A stretch of 64,000 bases of DNA from Psychrobacter submarinus (GTDB taxonomy: Bacteria > Pseudomonadota > Gammaproteobacteria > Pseudomonadales > Moraxellaceae), in the NCBI RefSeq assembly GCF_904846685.1, contig NZ_CAJHBQ010000001.1, positions 806,001 to 870,000 of the forward strand, written 5' to 3'. Positions 26,611 through 36,203 of this stretch are shown here, piece by piece (position 1 is the first letter of the stretch; each line of letters starts with the position of its first letter). The position numbers and the translations under genes are program-made. A model generated the notes under the pieces. The model did not search any database, was not told where the DNA came from, and was given only the letters and a program-made list of their open reading frames with translations.

Positions 26611-27432
26611 ATGTCATTACAACAAACCATCGAACAAGCTTTTGAAAATCGTAACGAGTACAGCCCAGCCAATATGCCACAAGATGTCCGTGATGCTATC
26701 GAGCAAGTGCTTGAGCAATTAGACAATGGCAGCTTGCGCGTAGCAGAAAAAAAAGACGGCGAATGGGTCGTTAATCAGTGGGCCAAAAAAGCAGTGCTAC
26801 TCTCGTTCCGTCTCAATGACAATTATGTGCAAGCTGCCGGCGAGCATGTGCAGTTCTATGACAAAGTACCGACCAAATTTGCTGATTGGAGTGAGGCGCA
26901 GTTTAAAGAAGCAGGCGTACGCGTCGTGCCACCAGCAGTCGCTCGTAAAGGCTCTTATGTCGCAGCAGGCGCGGTACTGATGCCATCATACGTCAACATC
27001 GGCGCTTATGTTGATCAAGGCGCGATGGTCGATACGTGGGCGACCGTTGGCTCTTGCGCGCAAATCGGTAAAAACGTCCATCTATCAGGCGGCGTGGGTA
27101 TCGGCGGTGTGCTTGAGCCGCTACAAGCCAACCCGACTATTATCGAAGACAACTGCTTCATTGGTGCGCGCTCTGAGATCGTCGAAGGCGTTATCGTTGA
27201 GGAAGGCGCAGTCATCTCTATGGGCGTCTATATCGGTCAATCTACACGCATTTATGACCGCGAAACCGGTGAGATCCATCGCGGCCGTGTCCCTGCAGGT
27301 TCAGTCGTCGTTCCAGGCAGCTTGCCATCAGAAGACGGTACCCATAGCCTGTACGCTGCAATTATCGTAAAAAAAGTCGATGCGCAAACGCGTGCAAAAA
27401 CAGCGGTTAATGAGCTGCTACGCTTAGACTAA
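26611..27432 (+). CDS. dapD: Tetrahydrodipicolinate N-succinyltransferase
   Basis: 273 residues, the expected size. N-terminal helical domain, then the left-handed beta-helix of hexapeptide repeats: [20 protein letters not shown], then GCVLEPLQ-like and [16 protein letters not shown]. It transfers succinyl from succinyl-CoA to tetrahydrodipicolinate in lysine and diaminopimelate synthesis in the cytosol. Single gene. A family B repeat lies between its stop and the likely terminator at 27667-27700. Confidence 0.97.
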   Translation: MSLQQTIEQAFENRNEYSPANMPQDVRDAIEQVLEQLDNGSLRVAEKKDGEWVVNQWAKKAVLLSFRLNDNYVQAAGEHVQFYDKVPTKFADWSEAQFKEAGVRVVPPAVARKGSYVAAGAVLMPSYVNIGAYVDQGAMVDTWATVGSCAQIGKNVHLSGGVGIGGVLEPLQANPTIIEDNCFIGARSEIVEGVIVEEGAVISMGVYIGQSTRIYDRETGEIHRGRVPAGSVVVPGSLPSEDGTHSLYAAIIVKKVDAQTRAKTAVNELLRLD

Positions 27433-27474
27433 TCTGCTCGCGTATACGTTGATTTTTGTACCAAACCGTTTTTA

Positions 27475-27644
27475 GGGCGTGTCCTCAATTCAATCGATAG
27501 CCATCTAAATGGGCTAAAAATGGCTAAATCTGGCCAAACGGTGTCAAATAGCTGACTAATATCTCGATATTACTTGCGATATCTTCCTTGTTTGACTGCG
27601 ATTTATCTCATTTTTATCACCATTTTTAAAATGAGGACACGCCC
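27475..27644 (-). mobile_element. Family B MITE-like repeat, copy 1
   Basis: 170 bp with inverted tips GGGCGTGTCCTCA, flanked by TA on both sides. Internal sequence matches the 170-bp copy at 59572-59741 in the opposite orientation. No ORF. Confidence 0.82.
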
Positions 27645-27666
27645 TAGTAAAATAACTTTATATACA

Positions 27667-27700
27667 GATGCTGGAGCATGGCTTCAGCATCTTTTTTTAT
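27667..27700 (+). terminator. Probable dapD terminator beyond the repeat
   Basis: GATGCTG pairs with CAGCATC, with additional partial pairing of GAGC and GCTT inside, followed by TTTTTTT. It lies about 235 bp after the dapD stop because the repeat intervenes. The remainder up to 27,901 is the AT-rich upstream region of queE. Confidence 0.85.
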
Positions 27701-27901
27701 ATTTTAATTTTTTATGTATTAGCCGCAGCGTAATATCATTGGTTACGTTATAATTCACCGTGATTTTTTGCGCTATCCTCGCATAAAGCGGTCGCACCTA
27801 CGACCTGACTTTTTGCACAAGCTTATCGCCGAGCGCTTTATTACCCTATCGCCTTATCAGCTCTTAATTGTCGTTGAAACTATATTGTATTTGAAACCAT
27901 T

Positions 27902-28633
27902 ATGAACCAGTCGCCGTTACGCACCGCCGCCATCCCTGTCACCGACCCGAGCGCAGGTCTGCGTTTGACAGAGATTTTTTACTCGCTACAAGGTGAGGCG
28001 CTGACCTCAGGCTTACCGACCATATTTGTCCGCTTAACCGGCTGTCCGCTCAGATGCGTCTACTGCGATACTGAGTATGCCTTTACAGGTGGCGAGCGTC
28101 AGTCATTAGATGCCATCATAGCGACGATCAAAACCTATCCGTGCAAGCGGATTTGTCTGACGGGCGGTGAGCCATTGGCGCAGCCCAATGCCATCGAGCT
28201 GATGCAACGCCTGCTCAGAGATGGCTATGAGATTTCCCTTGAGACGGCAGGGGCGCTGAGTGTCAAAGACGTACCAGCGGCGGTCAGCAAAGTCATGGAT
28301 CTCAAAACCCCAAGCTCAGGCGAAGCTGATAAAAACCTTTGGTCAAATCTTGACCACTTAACCCAGCATGATCAGATTAAGTTTGTCATTATGAACCGCA
28401 CTGACTATGACTGGGCAAAAGCCACACTCATTGAGCATCAGCTGGATAAACGCGTCGGCACGGTTTGGTTTTCGCCGATGTTTACTGTTGCAGATGATAT
28501 CGATGACGCGGTCAGTCCAGAGGTGCCTGTGCTTGCCCGCGAGCTTGCCGAATGGATACTGACCGACGCCCTGCCAGTGCGCTTTCAGCTGCAATTGCAC
28601 AAAATCATTTGGGCAGATGCCAAAGGTAAATAG
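27902..28633 (+). CDS. queE: 7-carboxy-7-deazaguanine synthase
   Basis: 243 residues. The radical SAM signature CPLRCVYC is at 48-55 and the family start RLTEIFYSLQGEALTSGLPTIFVRLTGC is clear. TGGEPLAQPN supplies the SAM GGE motif; substrate-binding LKTPSSGE and KFVIMN follow. QueE contracts 6-carboxytetrahydropterin to CDG in queuosine synthesis. Other que genes are not adjacent here. ATG has no strong ribosome site. An EmrE-type transporter gene follows after 143 bp. Confidence 0.95.
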   Translation: MNQSPLRTAAIPVTDPSAGLRLTEIFYSLQGEALTSGLPTIFVRLTGCPLRCVYCDTEYAFTGGERQSLDAIIATIKTYPCKRICLTGGEPLAQPNAIELMQRLLRDGYEISLETAGALSVKDVPAAVSKVMDLKTPSSGEADKNLWSNLDHLTQHDQIKFVIMNRTDYDWAKATLIEHQLDKRVGTVWFSPMFTVADDIDDAVSPEVPVLARELAEWILTDALPVRFQLQLHKIIWADAKGK

Positions 28634-28776
28634 TGAAAAGGCAAACAGTGAAAAGGCAAATAACGATAGGACATCGCCTCGGCGTTATCATAAACAGCTA
28701 AACAGCTGTATCAAGAGCACAAGAAAAACGGTATAAATCGCTCACACGACACGGAAATAAGTATAAGGGCACAAAG

Positions 28777-29937
28777 ATGATCAAGCTAATACTACTCGGC
28801 TTATTAGCAGGGGCGTTTTTTAGCTCGACATTTATTTTAAATGAGATGATGAGCGCGGCAGGCGGCCACTGGTTTTGGTCGGCGAGTCTGCGCTATGTCT
28901 TTATGTGGCTGATAATCACCGGCATCATCTTGTTTCAGCAAGGGATGGGGCGCCTCAAAGCTTTGACAGCGGTCTTTTGTCAGCACTGGGTTTTTTGGTG
29001 CCTCACAGGCAGTATTGGCTTTGGGCTGTTTTATGCAGGTATCTGCTATGCCGCCGATCATGTGGCAGGCTGGGTGGTCGCGGCGACCTTTATGTTTACC
29101 GTCGTTACCAGCTTATTGGTGCTGATGGTCTTTGGCCAGCGTTTTGATAAAAAATTCATCCTTTATGCCCTTTTGGTGTTTGTTGGCGTGGTGATGGTCA
29201 ATGTCAGTGAGGGCTTGCACGCCGCTGCACTTGCCGACACTGATATTGCCCATGCCGTCCCTATGGCACAGATGCTGCTCTATGGCGCACTGCCCGCCCT
29301 TATTGCCGCCTTTAGCTACCCGATTGGCAATCAGTTGGTCTGGCAAGTCACTCATAACTCCCGCACGCCAGCGTTACCCGCTGACTTGGCAGATCAGTCG
29401 CACGCCGTATCTGGCACTGCCGACACCCATGACGAGCCACTCACCTCTGAAGCTTATGATCTGCCGCCTACTTTATATGACACTAATACCACCAGCACCG
29501 CTCTAAATGCTCTGCCTGCCGCCGCACCTGCGCCGTCACTACTGCAAACTCTGATCCATCGTATTCCCTCGATTGAGACTACCTTACTACACAATGCCTT
29601 TAACAAAGTTTGGCTAATGACTCTGGGGAGTTTGCCATTTTGGCTACTTTTGGGCATGATAGTGCGACCCGAGTTGCCCGATAGCATACAAGTGTTCAAT
29701 ACATTGCTGGTGGCTTTGTTGGCCGGGGTGGCGGCTACTACTATATTTTTGTACGCGCGCGGTCAGGCGGTGACCTCAAGCGAAGTGGCTGGCGTCGATG
29801 CCACCCAAGCCAGTGAGGTGATATTTGCCCTTATCGGTGGGATATTATTACTGGGTAACTCGGTACCTTCAGCGATGGGTTTGCTCGGTATTGGTTTGAT
29901 CATTATCGGGCTGATACTATTTGCTAAAGACGGTTAA
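28777..29937 (+). CDS. Multidrug resistance efflux (EmrE-like DMT) transporter
   Basis: 386 residues with about ten hydrophobic segments of the drug/metabolite transporter superfamily; the N-terminal half (SSTFILNEMMSAAGGHWFW and FGLFYAGICYAADHVAGWVVAATFMF) matches the putative multidrug-resistance efflux family PF13536. A hydrophilic insertion (about residues 190-265, rich in Ala/Asp/Thr) separates two halves. Inner membrane. Substrate unknown; the family name is historical. It stands between queE and the TRIC genes with no operon evidence. Confidence 0.8.
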   Translation: MIKLILLGLLAGAFFSSTFILNEMMSAAGGHWFWSASLRYVFMWLIITGIILFQQGMGRLKALTAVFCQHWVFWCLTGSIGFGLFYAGICYAADHVAGWVVAATFMFTVVTSLLVLMVFGQRFDKKFILYALLVFVGVVMVNVSEGLHAAALADTDIAHAVPMAQMLLYGALPALIAAFSYPIGNQLVWQVTHNSRTPALPADLADQSHAVSGTADTHDEPLTSEAYDLPPTLYDTNTTSTALNALPAAAPAPSLLQTLIHRIPSIETTLLHNAFNKVWLMTLGSLPFWLLLGMIVRPELPDSIQVFNTLLVALLAGVAATTIFLYARGQAVTSSEVAGVDATQASEVIFALIGGILLLGNSVPSAMGLLGIGLIIIGLILFAKDG

Positions 29938-30017
29938 CCACAAAGCAAGCTTTTATTTATTATTGAATATAATTAACTATCTACCATAAAGAGCCGTCAG
30001 CATGGAAAAACATAACA

Positions 30018-30653
30018 ATGGTTAATGACTTGATTTTTCCTGATATTTTATTATATCTGCTAGATATGGTTGGGGTGATTGCTTGCGCTATCGCCGGCAC
30101 CTTGCTGGCTCAGCATAAAGGCTTTGATATCGCCGGTTGTATCTTAGTCTCTATGGTGAATGCGATTGGCGGCGGAACTTTGCGCGATATGGCTTTGGAT
30201 CGCCACCCGCTATTTTGGATGACCGATCTCAATTATGTCATCGTCATCACCGCAACCTCCCTTACCCTACAAGTGTTTTTTCATCTGTATCATAAAATCG
30301 ACAATGCGCTGAGGTTCTTTGATGCAATAGGGCTTGCCGCCTTTAGCGTTATTGGCTTTAAGGTCGCTCTTCATCAAGATATATCGCCTCTGATTGCCAT
30401 TATGATGGGCGTTTGGACGGCTATTATTGGTGGCTTACTACGTGATATTATCTGCAATGAGATACCGCTTGTGCTGCAAAGAGAGATCTATATCACCGCG
30501 AGTATCGCAGGTTCCGTGACTTATCTATTGCTCGACTATTTAGGCCTAAACCCTGGGCTTAACGAGTTTATTATGCTCGGTGTTATCTTTGCCGTACGTA
30601 TGTTAGCAGTAAAGTTTGACTGGCATCTGCCTTCCATTCGTCTCGTTGATTGA
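30018..30653 (+). CDS. TRIC/UPF0126 family membrane channel protein, first copy
   Basis: 211 residues, hydrophobic, with two internal repeats of three helices as in the UPF0126 (YicG-like) family. Signature GGGTLRDMALDRHPLFWM in the first half and GGLLRDIICNEIPLVLQREIYITAS in the second. Prokaryotic members are trimeric intracellular cation channel (TRIC) homologues, forming K+-permeable trimers in the inner membrane. A paralogue follows 25 bp downstream. Start ATG 30018; ribosome site is weak. Confidence 0.86.
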   Translation: MVNDLIFPDILLYLLDMVGVIACAIAGTLLAQHKGFDIAGCILVSMVNAIGGGTLRDMALDRHPLFWMTDLNYVIVITATSLTLQVFFHLYHKIDNALRFFDAIGLAAFSVIGFKVALHQDISPLIAIMMGVWTAIIGGLLRDIICNEIPLVLQREIYITASIAGSVTYLLLDYLGLNPGLNEFIMLGVIFAVRMLAVKFDWHLPSIRLVD

Positions 30654-30678
30654 TACTAATAACCACTTAGCCGCGCTT

Positions 30679-31341
30679 ATGTTAAACATTGCTTTAGATA
30701 CAACCTTAATCACTACTTTTAACCCGCGTTCGTTATTATATTTATTCGATATGATAGGTATCGTTGCGTGCAGTGTTTCTGGAACGATTTTGGCCAAGCA
30801 CAAAAACTTCGATGTATTTGGCTGTTTATTGGTCTCAATTGTCACAGCGATTGGCGGTGGTACCGTGCGAGATGTGATCTTAGATAGGCATCCACTATTT
30901 TGGATGATGGATATGAGCTATCTGACAGTCATTACCATAGCTTCTATAACGACGCAGATATTTTTTCATCCCAACTCAAGGCGGGTTGATAAGTTTTTAA
31001 AACTCACTGATACCATTGGGCTATCAGCTTTTACGCTAATCGGTATCAAAGTTGCCGATAGCATGGGCGCTAATGTGCCCGTAGCCTTGCTATTAGGTGT
31101 TATTACGATCATTGTCGGTGGCATCATCCGCGATATGATCTGTAATGAGATCCCGTTGGTACTACAACAAGAGATCTATATCAGTGCCGCTTTAGCTGGC
31201 GGTATTTTGTACTTCGCCTTGTACAATTTGGGGGTAGCAGTTTGGGTTGCAGATATCTGTACTATGAGTGCTATCTTTAGCATTCGTATGTTAGCTATTC
31301 GCTACGATTGGCAGTTCCCTTCCTTAGAATGGCGGCGTTAG
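30679..31341 (+). CDS. TRIC/UPF0126 family membrane channel protein, second copy
   Basis: 220 residues, paralogue of the gene just upstream. The same signatures appear: GGGTVRDVILDRHPLFWMMD and GGIIRDMICNEIPLVLQQEIYISAALAGG. An in-frame TTG at 30616 would overlap the upstream gene; I prefer ATG 30679, 25 bp after its stop. Tandem placement suggests a duplication, possibly giving mixed trimers, which is untested. It ends four bp before the end of recJ on the other strand, with no terminator between. Confidence 0.84.
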   Translation: MLNIALDTTLITTFNPRSLLYLFDMIGIVACSVSGTILAKHKNFDVFGCLLVSIVTAIGGGTVRDVILDRHPLFWMMDMSYLTVITIASITTQIFFHPNSRRVDKFLKLTDTIGLSAFTLIGIKVADSMGANVPVALLLGVITIIVGGIIRDMICNEIPLVLQQEIYISAALAGGILYFALYNLGVAVWVADICTMSAIFSIRMLAIRYDWQFPSLEWRR

Positions 31342-31345
31342 ACTC

Positions 31346-33187
31346 TTAGTTTACTAAAGCCAAATCTTTGACCATCAGCTGTAAGCTGCGTTTACCATTC
31401 CATTCATTGACATCGAGCTCAAAGAGGATATGTACCTTTTCGGCGCGGTAATCCCAGACATCGGTATCAAAATTAAAATAAATAGCATCGATAGGATACT
31501 GCACACCAGGATAGCGTAAGGAGAGTTTGAGATGCTTGTCTTTGAGTATCTTAAAGCTTAATACTTCAAAGACGCCATCGAATATTGGCGCGGCAAAGCC
31601 ATGTCCCCAGATACTCGCGTCGGCCAACTCATCAGCGAACCATAAGCTAAAGTCGCTTGCTTGCAGCTCACCATCGGTGAATTTTTGTTCAGCGAAAACC
31701 TCTTGATCCAGCTCCGCCAGAACCTCATCAAAAGCGATGACAAACTCATCAAAATTGCGACGTTTAATCGTCAAGCCAGCGGCCATCGCATGACCACCAA
31801 AGTGGGTAATAAGCTCGGGGTTTTGCTCAGCGACTTGCTCAATAGCGTCGCGAATATGCACCCCAGCGATGGAGCGCGCCGAGCCTTTGATTGCGTCGTC
31901 GTCTCCCGTACGTTCGGTATCTGCAGGAGCAAAGACAATACTTGGCCGATAGTGGCTTTCTTTTAGGCGGCCTGCGACGATACCGATGACGCCTTGATGC
32001 CAGTCGTCCTGATAGAGCACTAAGCTGCGCTTGGTAGCAGTGGCTGGCCCAGCACCTTCGGTTGGTTTTGTTTTGACTGTAGAGGCGATAATAGTATCAT
32101 CGCTGCCTTCTAGATCAGTCTCTAGAGTATTGTCAGCTGCGCTATCATTCTCTAAATCCTTAATAATTTGATCAGCCTGCGCCCGCATCTCGCCCTCGAC
32201 TTGTCGGCGACTGCGATTAAGTCGCTCAAGCTCATGTGCTAAGCGCTGGGCTGTCCCCCAGTCATCGGTCAATAAGCACTCAATACCGATGCGCATATTG
32301 TCCATACGTCCCGCTGCATTGATCCGTGGCCCCAATACAAAGCCAAAGTCCTGCGCATGCAGCTGCTTAGGGTCACGTCCTGCTTGCTCAAGCAAGGCTA
32401 AAATACCGATGCAGCAGCGCCCTTGGCGAATGGCATTTAGCCCATGATGAACAAGGATACGGTTATTTTTATCGAGTACACCGACATCAGCGATAGTGCC
32501 GAGCGCTACTAAGTCTAGATATTGACTGACTTGCACCGCCGGTTTACCCGCTTCACGTCTAAGCTTTGCAAGCCTGCCTAAGACATAAAAAGCCACGCCG
32601 ACTCCCACCAAAGCCTTACTATCAAAGCTGCAGTCTAGCTGATTAGGGTTGACCACAGCTTCAGCCGGCGGCGTCGCTTTGGTCGTTAGATGATGATCGG
32701 TAATGATAACGGTGATACCGTCCGCTTGCGCGCGTGCAACGCCCTCATGACTTGAGATACCATTATCAACGGTAACAATCAAATCAGGCTGATAAGTCTC
32801 AATGCCTAATTCGACAATCTCAGGCGTTAGCCCATAGCCGTACTTAAAGCGATCCGGCACTAAGAAATCGACTTGCGCTCCCATCTGAGTTAACGCACGC
32901 ATCATCAGCGCCGTACTCGTTGCACCGTCACAGTCAAAGTCACCGACGATTAAAATGCGCTTGCTCTCATCGATAGCTGCATCTAATAAACGCACTGCTT
33001 GTGTGACGCCATGCAAGTCTTCAGCAGGCAGCAAACCTGAAAGCTGAGTCTCAAGCTCTTCAGGCTGCATGATACCTCGGCCGGCATATAACCGAGCCAG
33101 GGTGAAAGACTGAGCAGCGAGCGCTTGCAGCGCGATGGGTAGCTCGTCGATACGAGTACCAGTAAAGCGAGGAGTTAAATTTAGCAT
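31346..33187 (-). CDS. recJ: Single-stranded-DNA 5'-3' exonuclease RecJ
   Basis: 613 residues, slightly longer than E. coli RecJ (577). DHH-family metal motifs are visible: VGDFDCDGATSTALMMR, TVDNGISSHEG, ITDHHLT. The RecJ-specific GPRINAAGRMDNM and the DHHA1 motif FGGHAMAAGLT follow. An acidic, Thr-rich insertion (about residues 345-390) explains the extra length. Acts in RecF-type recombination and mismatch repair. Divergent from the unknown gene at 33457 by 269 bp. Confidence 0.97.
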   Translation of the reverse strand: MLNLTPRFTGTRIDELPIALQALAAQSFTLARLYAGRGIMQPEELETQLSGLLPAEDLHGVTQAVRLLDAAIDESKRILIVGDFDCDGATSTALMMRALTQMGAQVDFLVPDRFKYGYGLTPEIVELGIETYQPDLIVTVDNGISSHEGVARAQADGITVIITDHHLTTKATPPAEAVVNPNQLDCSFDSKALVGVGVAFYVLGRLAKLRREAGKPAVQVSQYLDLVALGTIADVGVLDKNNRILVHHGLNAIRQGRCCIGILALLEQAGRDPKQLHAQDFGFVLGPRINAAGRMDNMRIGIECLLTDDWGTAQRLAHELERLNRSRRQVEGEMRAQADQIIKDLENDSAADNTLETDLEGSDDTIIASTVKTKPTEGAGPATATKRSLVLYQDDWHQGVIGIVAGRLKESHYRPSIVFAPADTERTGDDDAIKGSARSIAGVHIRDAIEQVAEQNPELITHFGGHAMAAGLTIKRRNFDEFVIAFDEVLAELDQEVFAEQKFTDGELQASDFSLWFADELADASIWGHGFAAPIFDGVFEVLSFKILKDKHLKLSLRYPGVQYPIDAIYFNFDTDVWDYRAEKVHILFELDVNEWNGKRSLQLMVKDLALVN

Positions 33188-33456
33188 AGCGGTATTCTAC
33201 TGGCTTTAGTAGAGGGTCACAATATTAATTTTTATCTTACGACCACTTATCGTTTGAATAGTCTGCTGCATAGCTTTTAGAGAAAAACTTATGATAGCAG
33301 TTACAAAAACCGTGCATTTTTGCGCTACTTTTCTGCAATTTGCTACAAAGCTATGATTGTACAGTGCAGATATTTCCTTAAACTATAAATTAACTTTTTT
33401 GTTTCCACTTTTAACTATTCACCCTATTATTATTCACCCAATTATAAGGATAATTT

Positions 33457-33972
33457 ATGAAAACGACGCCAAAAGCTGAAAAACTTCCTAACACTATTGA
33501 TCCCAACTTAGACCTCGAACAAGTCAGAAAAGAGTGCTTAAAATTAGTCAAAAAACGCGCGAAGCTTTCAGCCGGTGTAGCGGTTGTGCCTGTACCGTTT
33601 TTTGATGTTGCCGTTGATGCAGGTATGCTCACTCAGCTCATCCCTGAGATTAGTGAGCGTTTTGGCCTCATCGAAGACCGCGAATCAGCCATTGATCTAG
33701 AGTCGCGTGAGGTACACTGGAGCGCTATCAGAGATCGGACCGTTGACTTCGCAGGCTTAATGGCCACTCGCGGTATCGTCAAAAAGACCATTCAAGGCTT
33801 CGGCGGCCGTATCGCAGCAAAACAAGTGACGAAGTTTGTACCATTAGGCGGGCAACTCGTTGCAGCGACTATGGGCTACACTATCTTCAAAAAAATTGCC
33901 TCTGATCATGTTGAGGATTGCTACAAACTTGCCAAAGAGATTCAGCAAAAACAAAGCAGCAAAAACGTCTAA
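33457..33972 (+). CDS. Conserved hypothetical protein with hydrophobic core
   Basis: 171 residues, not assigned to a named family with confidence. An N-terminal charged helix (LEQVRKECLKLVKKRAKL) precedes VAVVPVPFFDVAVDAGMLTQLIPEISERFGL, a proline-bearing hydrophobic stretch reminiscent of DUF697-type or GTPase-accessory C-terminal domains, then GGRIAAKQVTKFVPLGGQLVAATMGYTIFKKI. This may insert into or lie on the membrane. AAGGA lies ahead of the ATG at 33457. Monocistronic with a terminator at 34018-34046. Confidence 0.75.
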   Translation: MKTTPKAEKLPNTIDPNLDLEQVRKECLKLVKKRAKLSAGVAVVPVPFFDVAVDAGMLTQLIPEISERFGLIEDRESAIDLESREVHWSAIRDRTVDFAGLMATRGIVKKTIQGFGGRIAAKQVTKFVPLGGQLVAATMGYTIFKKIASDHVEDCYKLAKEIQQKQSSKNV

Positions 33973-34017
33973 ACCATCAGTTAAATCATTAATGACTAGA
34001 TACTTGCAACCATATCG

Positions 34018-34046
34018 CCAGTTAAGCGTCGCTTAGCTGGTTTTTT
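34018..34046 (+). terminator. Rho-independent terminator
   Basis: CCAGTTAAGCG pairs with CGCTTAGCTGG (one mismatch) followed by TTTTTT. Confidence 0.85.
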
Positions 34047-34133
34047 ATATCTCATGTATAAAGCTTGCCACTATGAATTAAAAACCAGTCGTGCTATTTT
34101 GCCTATTACAAATTCAGCTTAAAGGACTAAATA

Positions 34134-34520
34134 ATGAAAAAACTTGTACTCTCCACTACTATGCTAGCGGCTCTTGCTCTAACAGGCTGCGCTTCTACTG
34201 GCGCTACTAGTAATTCAGGCGATGCTATCGGTACGGCCAATGAGATCGGTATGAATGTCTTCAAAGCCGCTATTGATAACCAATGCCGCAGCCAAATCGA
34301 AAACCAAAATGCGTGGCGTATTGCTAGCGCGGCGATGAGTGATGAGCAAGAAGAAGCGGTTAAATCTCGGGTATGCGGCTGCGTCAGTGAGCAAGCACCG
34401 CAGCAAGTGACTCTCGTTGAATTAGGTAATGCGGCAATAGATCCAAGCTATCGTACGCAACTGGTCACTCGAGTCGTCGCAAAATCGCTACAAAGCTGCT
34501 ATGGCAGCATCGTTGGCTAA
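34134..34520 (+). CDS. Small lipoprotein of unknown function
   Basis: 128 residues. MKKLVLSTTMLAALALTGCAS is a lipoprotein signal peptide with lipobox LTGC; the +2 Ala suggests outer-membrane sorting. Mature part has four further cysteines (QCRSQ, VCGCVSEQ, SCYG) and a GTANEIGMNVFKAAIDNQC start. It resembles small Moraxellaceae lipoproteins of unknown role. AAAGGA before the ATG supports the start. Terminator at 34572-34610. Confidence 0.82.
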   Translation: MKKLVLSTTMLAALALTGCASTGATSNSGDAIGTANEIGMNVFKAAIDNQCRSQIENQNAWRIASAAMSDEQEEAVKSRVCGCVSEQAPQQVTLVELGNAAIDPSYRTQLVTRVVAKSLQSCYGSIVG

Positions 34521-34571
34521 GCGGTTACAAACCGCGTCATTGTGCAAATAAACTAGGCGTAGTAATTGTTT

Positions 34572-34610
34572 AAAATAGCTTATTCATATAAATTGTGGAT
34601 AAGCTATTTT
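34572..34610 (+). terminator. Rho-independent terminator
   Basis: AAAATAGCTTAT pairs perfectly with ATAAGCTATTTT over a 15-base loop and a T-run follows. Confidence 0.8.
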
Positions 34611-34678
34611 TTATTTATAAAGCATTCTTATTTTTGATAGTAGAGAGTTTTGATAGCAACCAGTCTAAGCTATCGTAA

Positions 34679-35476
34679 GAGTGGATGCCGATTCGCGATG
34701 ATGATAGCAATGAGCTAGATAGTCAACTGCGTATTTATAGACGTTTTGAGTTTGGTAAGCTGTTTGACTTAAATATGTTAGACACTCGTATCTTTGGCCG
34801 TGAGAAGCTTGACGCCTCTGCTAGTAATGAGCCTGAGCGTCAACTACTTGGACTTGAGCAAGAAAACTGGCTCTATCTAAACCTAATGGATGGTAAAAAT
34901 CGCGGCGCAGCTTGGCAAGTGCTAGGTCAGCAAGTAATTTTAGCGCCATTTATGGGAGCGTCTGCAACCAACTCTGGTGATATTTGGAACGGCTATGCCA
35001 GTGCGCGCGATCGCCTATTAGACTATATCGACAATAACGACATCAAAAACACCGTCGTGTTGACGGGGGACTATCACGCCTCTTTTGCCTTTGATGTCGC
35101 CAAAAACCCTTTTGAGCCTAGCAGCTATAATCCAGACACTGGAGAAGGCTCGCTGGCGGTAGAGTTCGTCTGTCCGGCTTTAACGTCATTAGCTTTGCCT
35201 GAGGAAAACTCAGGCCCAGAAGCCAATCCGCACCAAAAATTTAATAATCAAGTTGATCATGGCTACATGCTTCTTGATATCACTGAGCAAGCCTTCGGCT
35301 GTGAATGGTACTATACCGATACCTTAAAAGAGCGCAACGATAGCACTCGCTTTGCCAAAGGCTTAGTCACGCAAACATCAACGAATCATTTGGTAGATAG
35401 CTCACAAGCTCGAGCTATTATGGACTCACCCGCTCTGGCCTCCAAAGACAAAGCTGTCGCAGTAAAAACGGTTTGA
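34679..35476 (+). pseudogene. 5'-truncated PhoD-like phosphatase remnant
   Basis: The frame encodes the C-terminal half of a PhoD-type alkaline phosphatase: MPIRDDD, IYRRFEFGKLFDLNMLDTR, NWLYLNLMDGKNRGAAWQVLGQQVILAPFM, VLTGDYHASFAFDV (metal-binding GDYH) and PALTSLALPEEN. Family members are usually 500 or more residues with an N-terminal domain and the first metal ligands before this point; here only about 265 residues remain. The family motif EWMPIR is preserved as GAG TGG before the ATG at 34685, but a TAA precedes it directly at 34676-34678. So the reading frame ran further upstream once and the rest is lost. Confidence 0.75.
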
Positions 35477-35516
35477 TTCGAGTGTATTAACACCAAGCGA
35501 CGATCAAGTCACAATA

Positions 35517-35550
35517 AAAGAGGTGCACTAAACAATTAGTGCACCTCTTT
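35517..35550. terminator. Strong bidirectional terminator
   Basis: AAAGAGGTGCACTAA pairs with TTAGTGCACCTCTTT over a four-base loop, followed by T. It lies between the PhoD remnant and the unknown minus-strand gene. Confidence 0.88.
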
Positions 35551-35605
35551 TTTGTAGACTCTATAGAAACTCTCTAAACAACGCTACTCTAAAACCTTCA
35601 AGCGC

Positions 35606-35986
35606 TTAGAGCTTATCTGCATCAGTAATAACCGTATCAGGACCTACAGCTGCCGCCATCGGTAGTACTTTACTACGGCGGAAATACTTAGAATGCGTGT
35701 TTATGATCTCATTAACACCATCGATGAGATCTTCAATCACGTCGTCATAAAGACCGTGATGCAGCTCAGTCTCAAAATCAGTAAAGGGATGCTTACGCGC
35801 CGCCGCTCTGACATCAGTAATGCCTTGTTTGCTATAAAACACATTGACACTACCGTCACTATTTAGCACACAAATCAGCTCTCCCTCATCAATCATCATA
35901 TCGAAACGCTGCGGCGTAAAAATATAATCATCGACATCGAGTAACTCTTTTTCGATTCCTTTTTTAAATAACGATTTGACGTCCAC
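35606..35986 (-). CDS. Hypothetical protein, 126 residues
   Basis: Not recognised. A soluble-looking protein with an acidic N-terminus (MDVKSLFKKGIEKELLDVDDYIF), central LICVLNSDGSVNVFYSKQGITDVRAAARKH and a helical acidic part (DDVIEDLIDGVNEI). No signal peptide, membrane segment, metal motif or DNA-binding motif is evident. Codon use looks like its neighbours, so it is probably a real gene. Divergent from no close partner; the gap to uvrB is about 220 bp. Confidence 0.62.
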   Translation of the reverse strand: MDVKSLFKKGIEKELLDVDDYIFTPQRFDMMIDEGELICVLNSDGSVNVFYSKQGITDVRAAARKHPFTDFETELHHGLYDDVIEDLIDGVNEIINTHSKYFRRSKVLPMAAAVGPDTVITDADKL

Positions 35987-36203
35987 TATGGTTATACTCC
36001 TAGAATAATTTATTGAAAATCTTATTTTTTAGCTAAAGTCTGTATAAGGCTTTAGCTAACTTTATCAAACGATACTTTATTAATTTATTCTATAAAATGA
36101 ACTCGCTATTTTTAAGGTGAAAAATGTAAAACTGCGTTTATAGTTAGTAAGAATAGCCGCTCTTCGTTATATCGAAATATCGTGTTTTCAGCTTCGCATA
36201 CTT

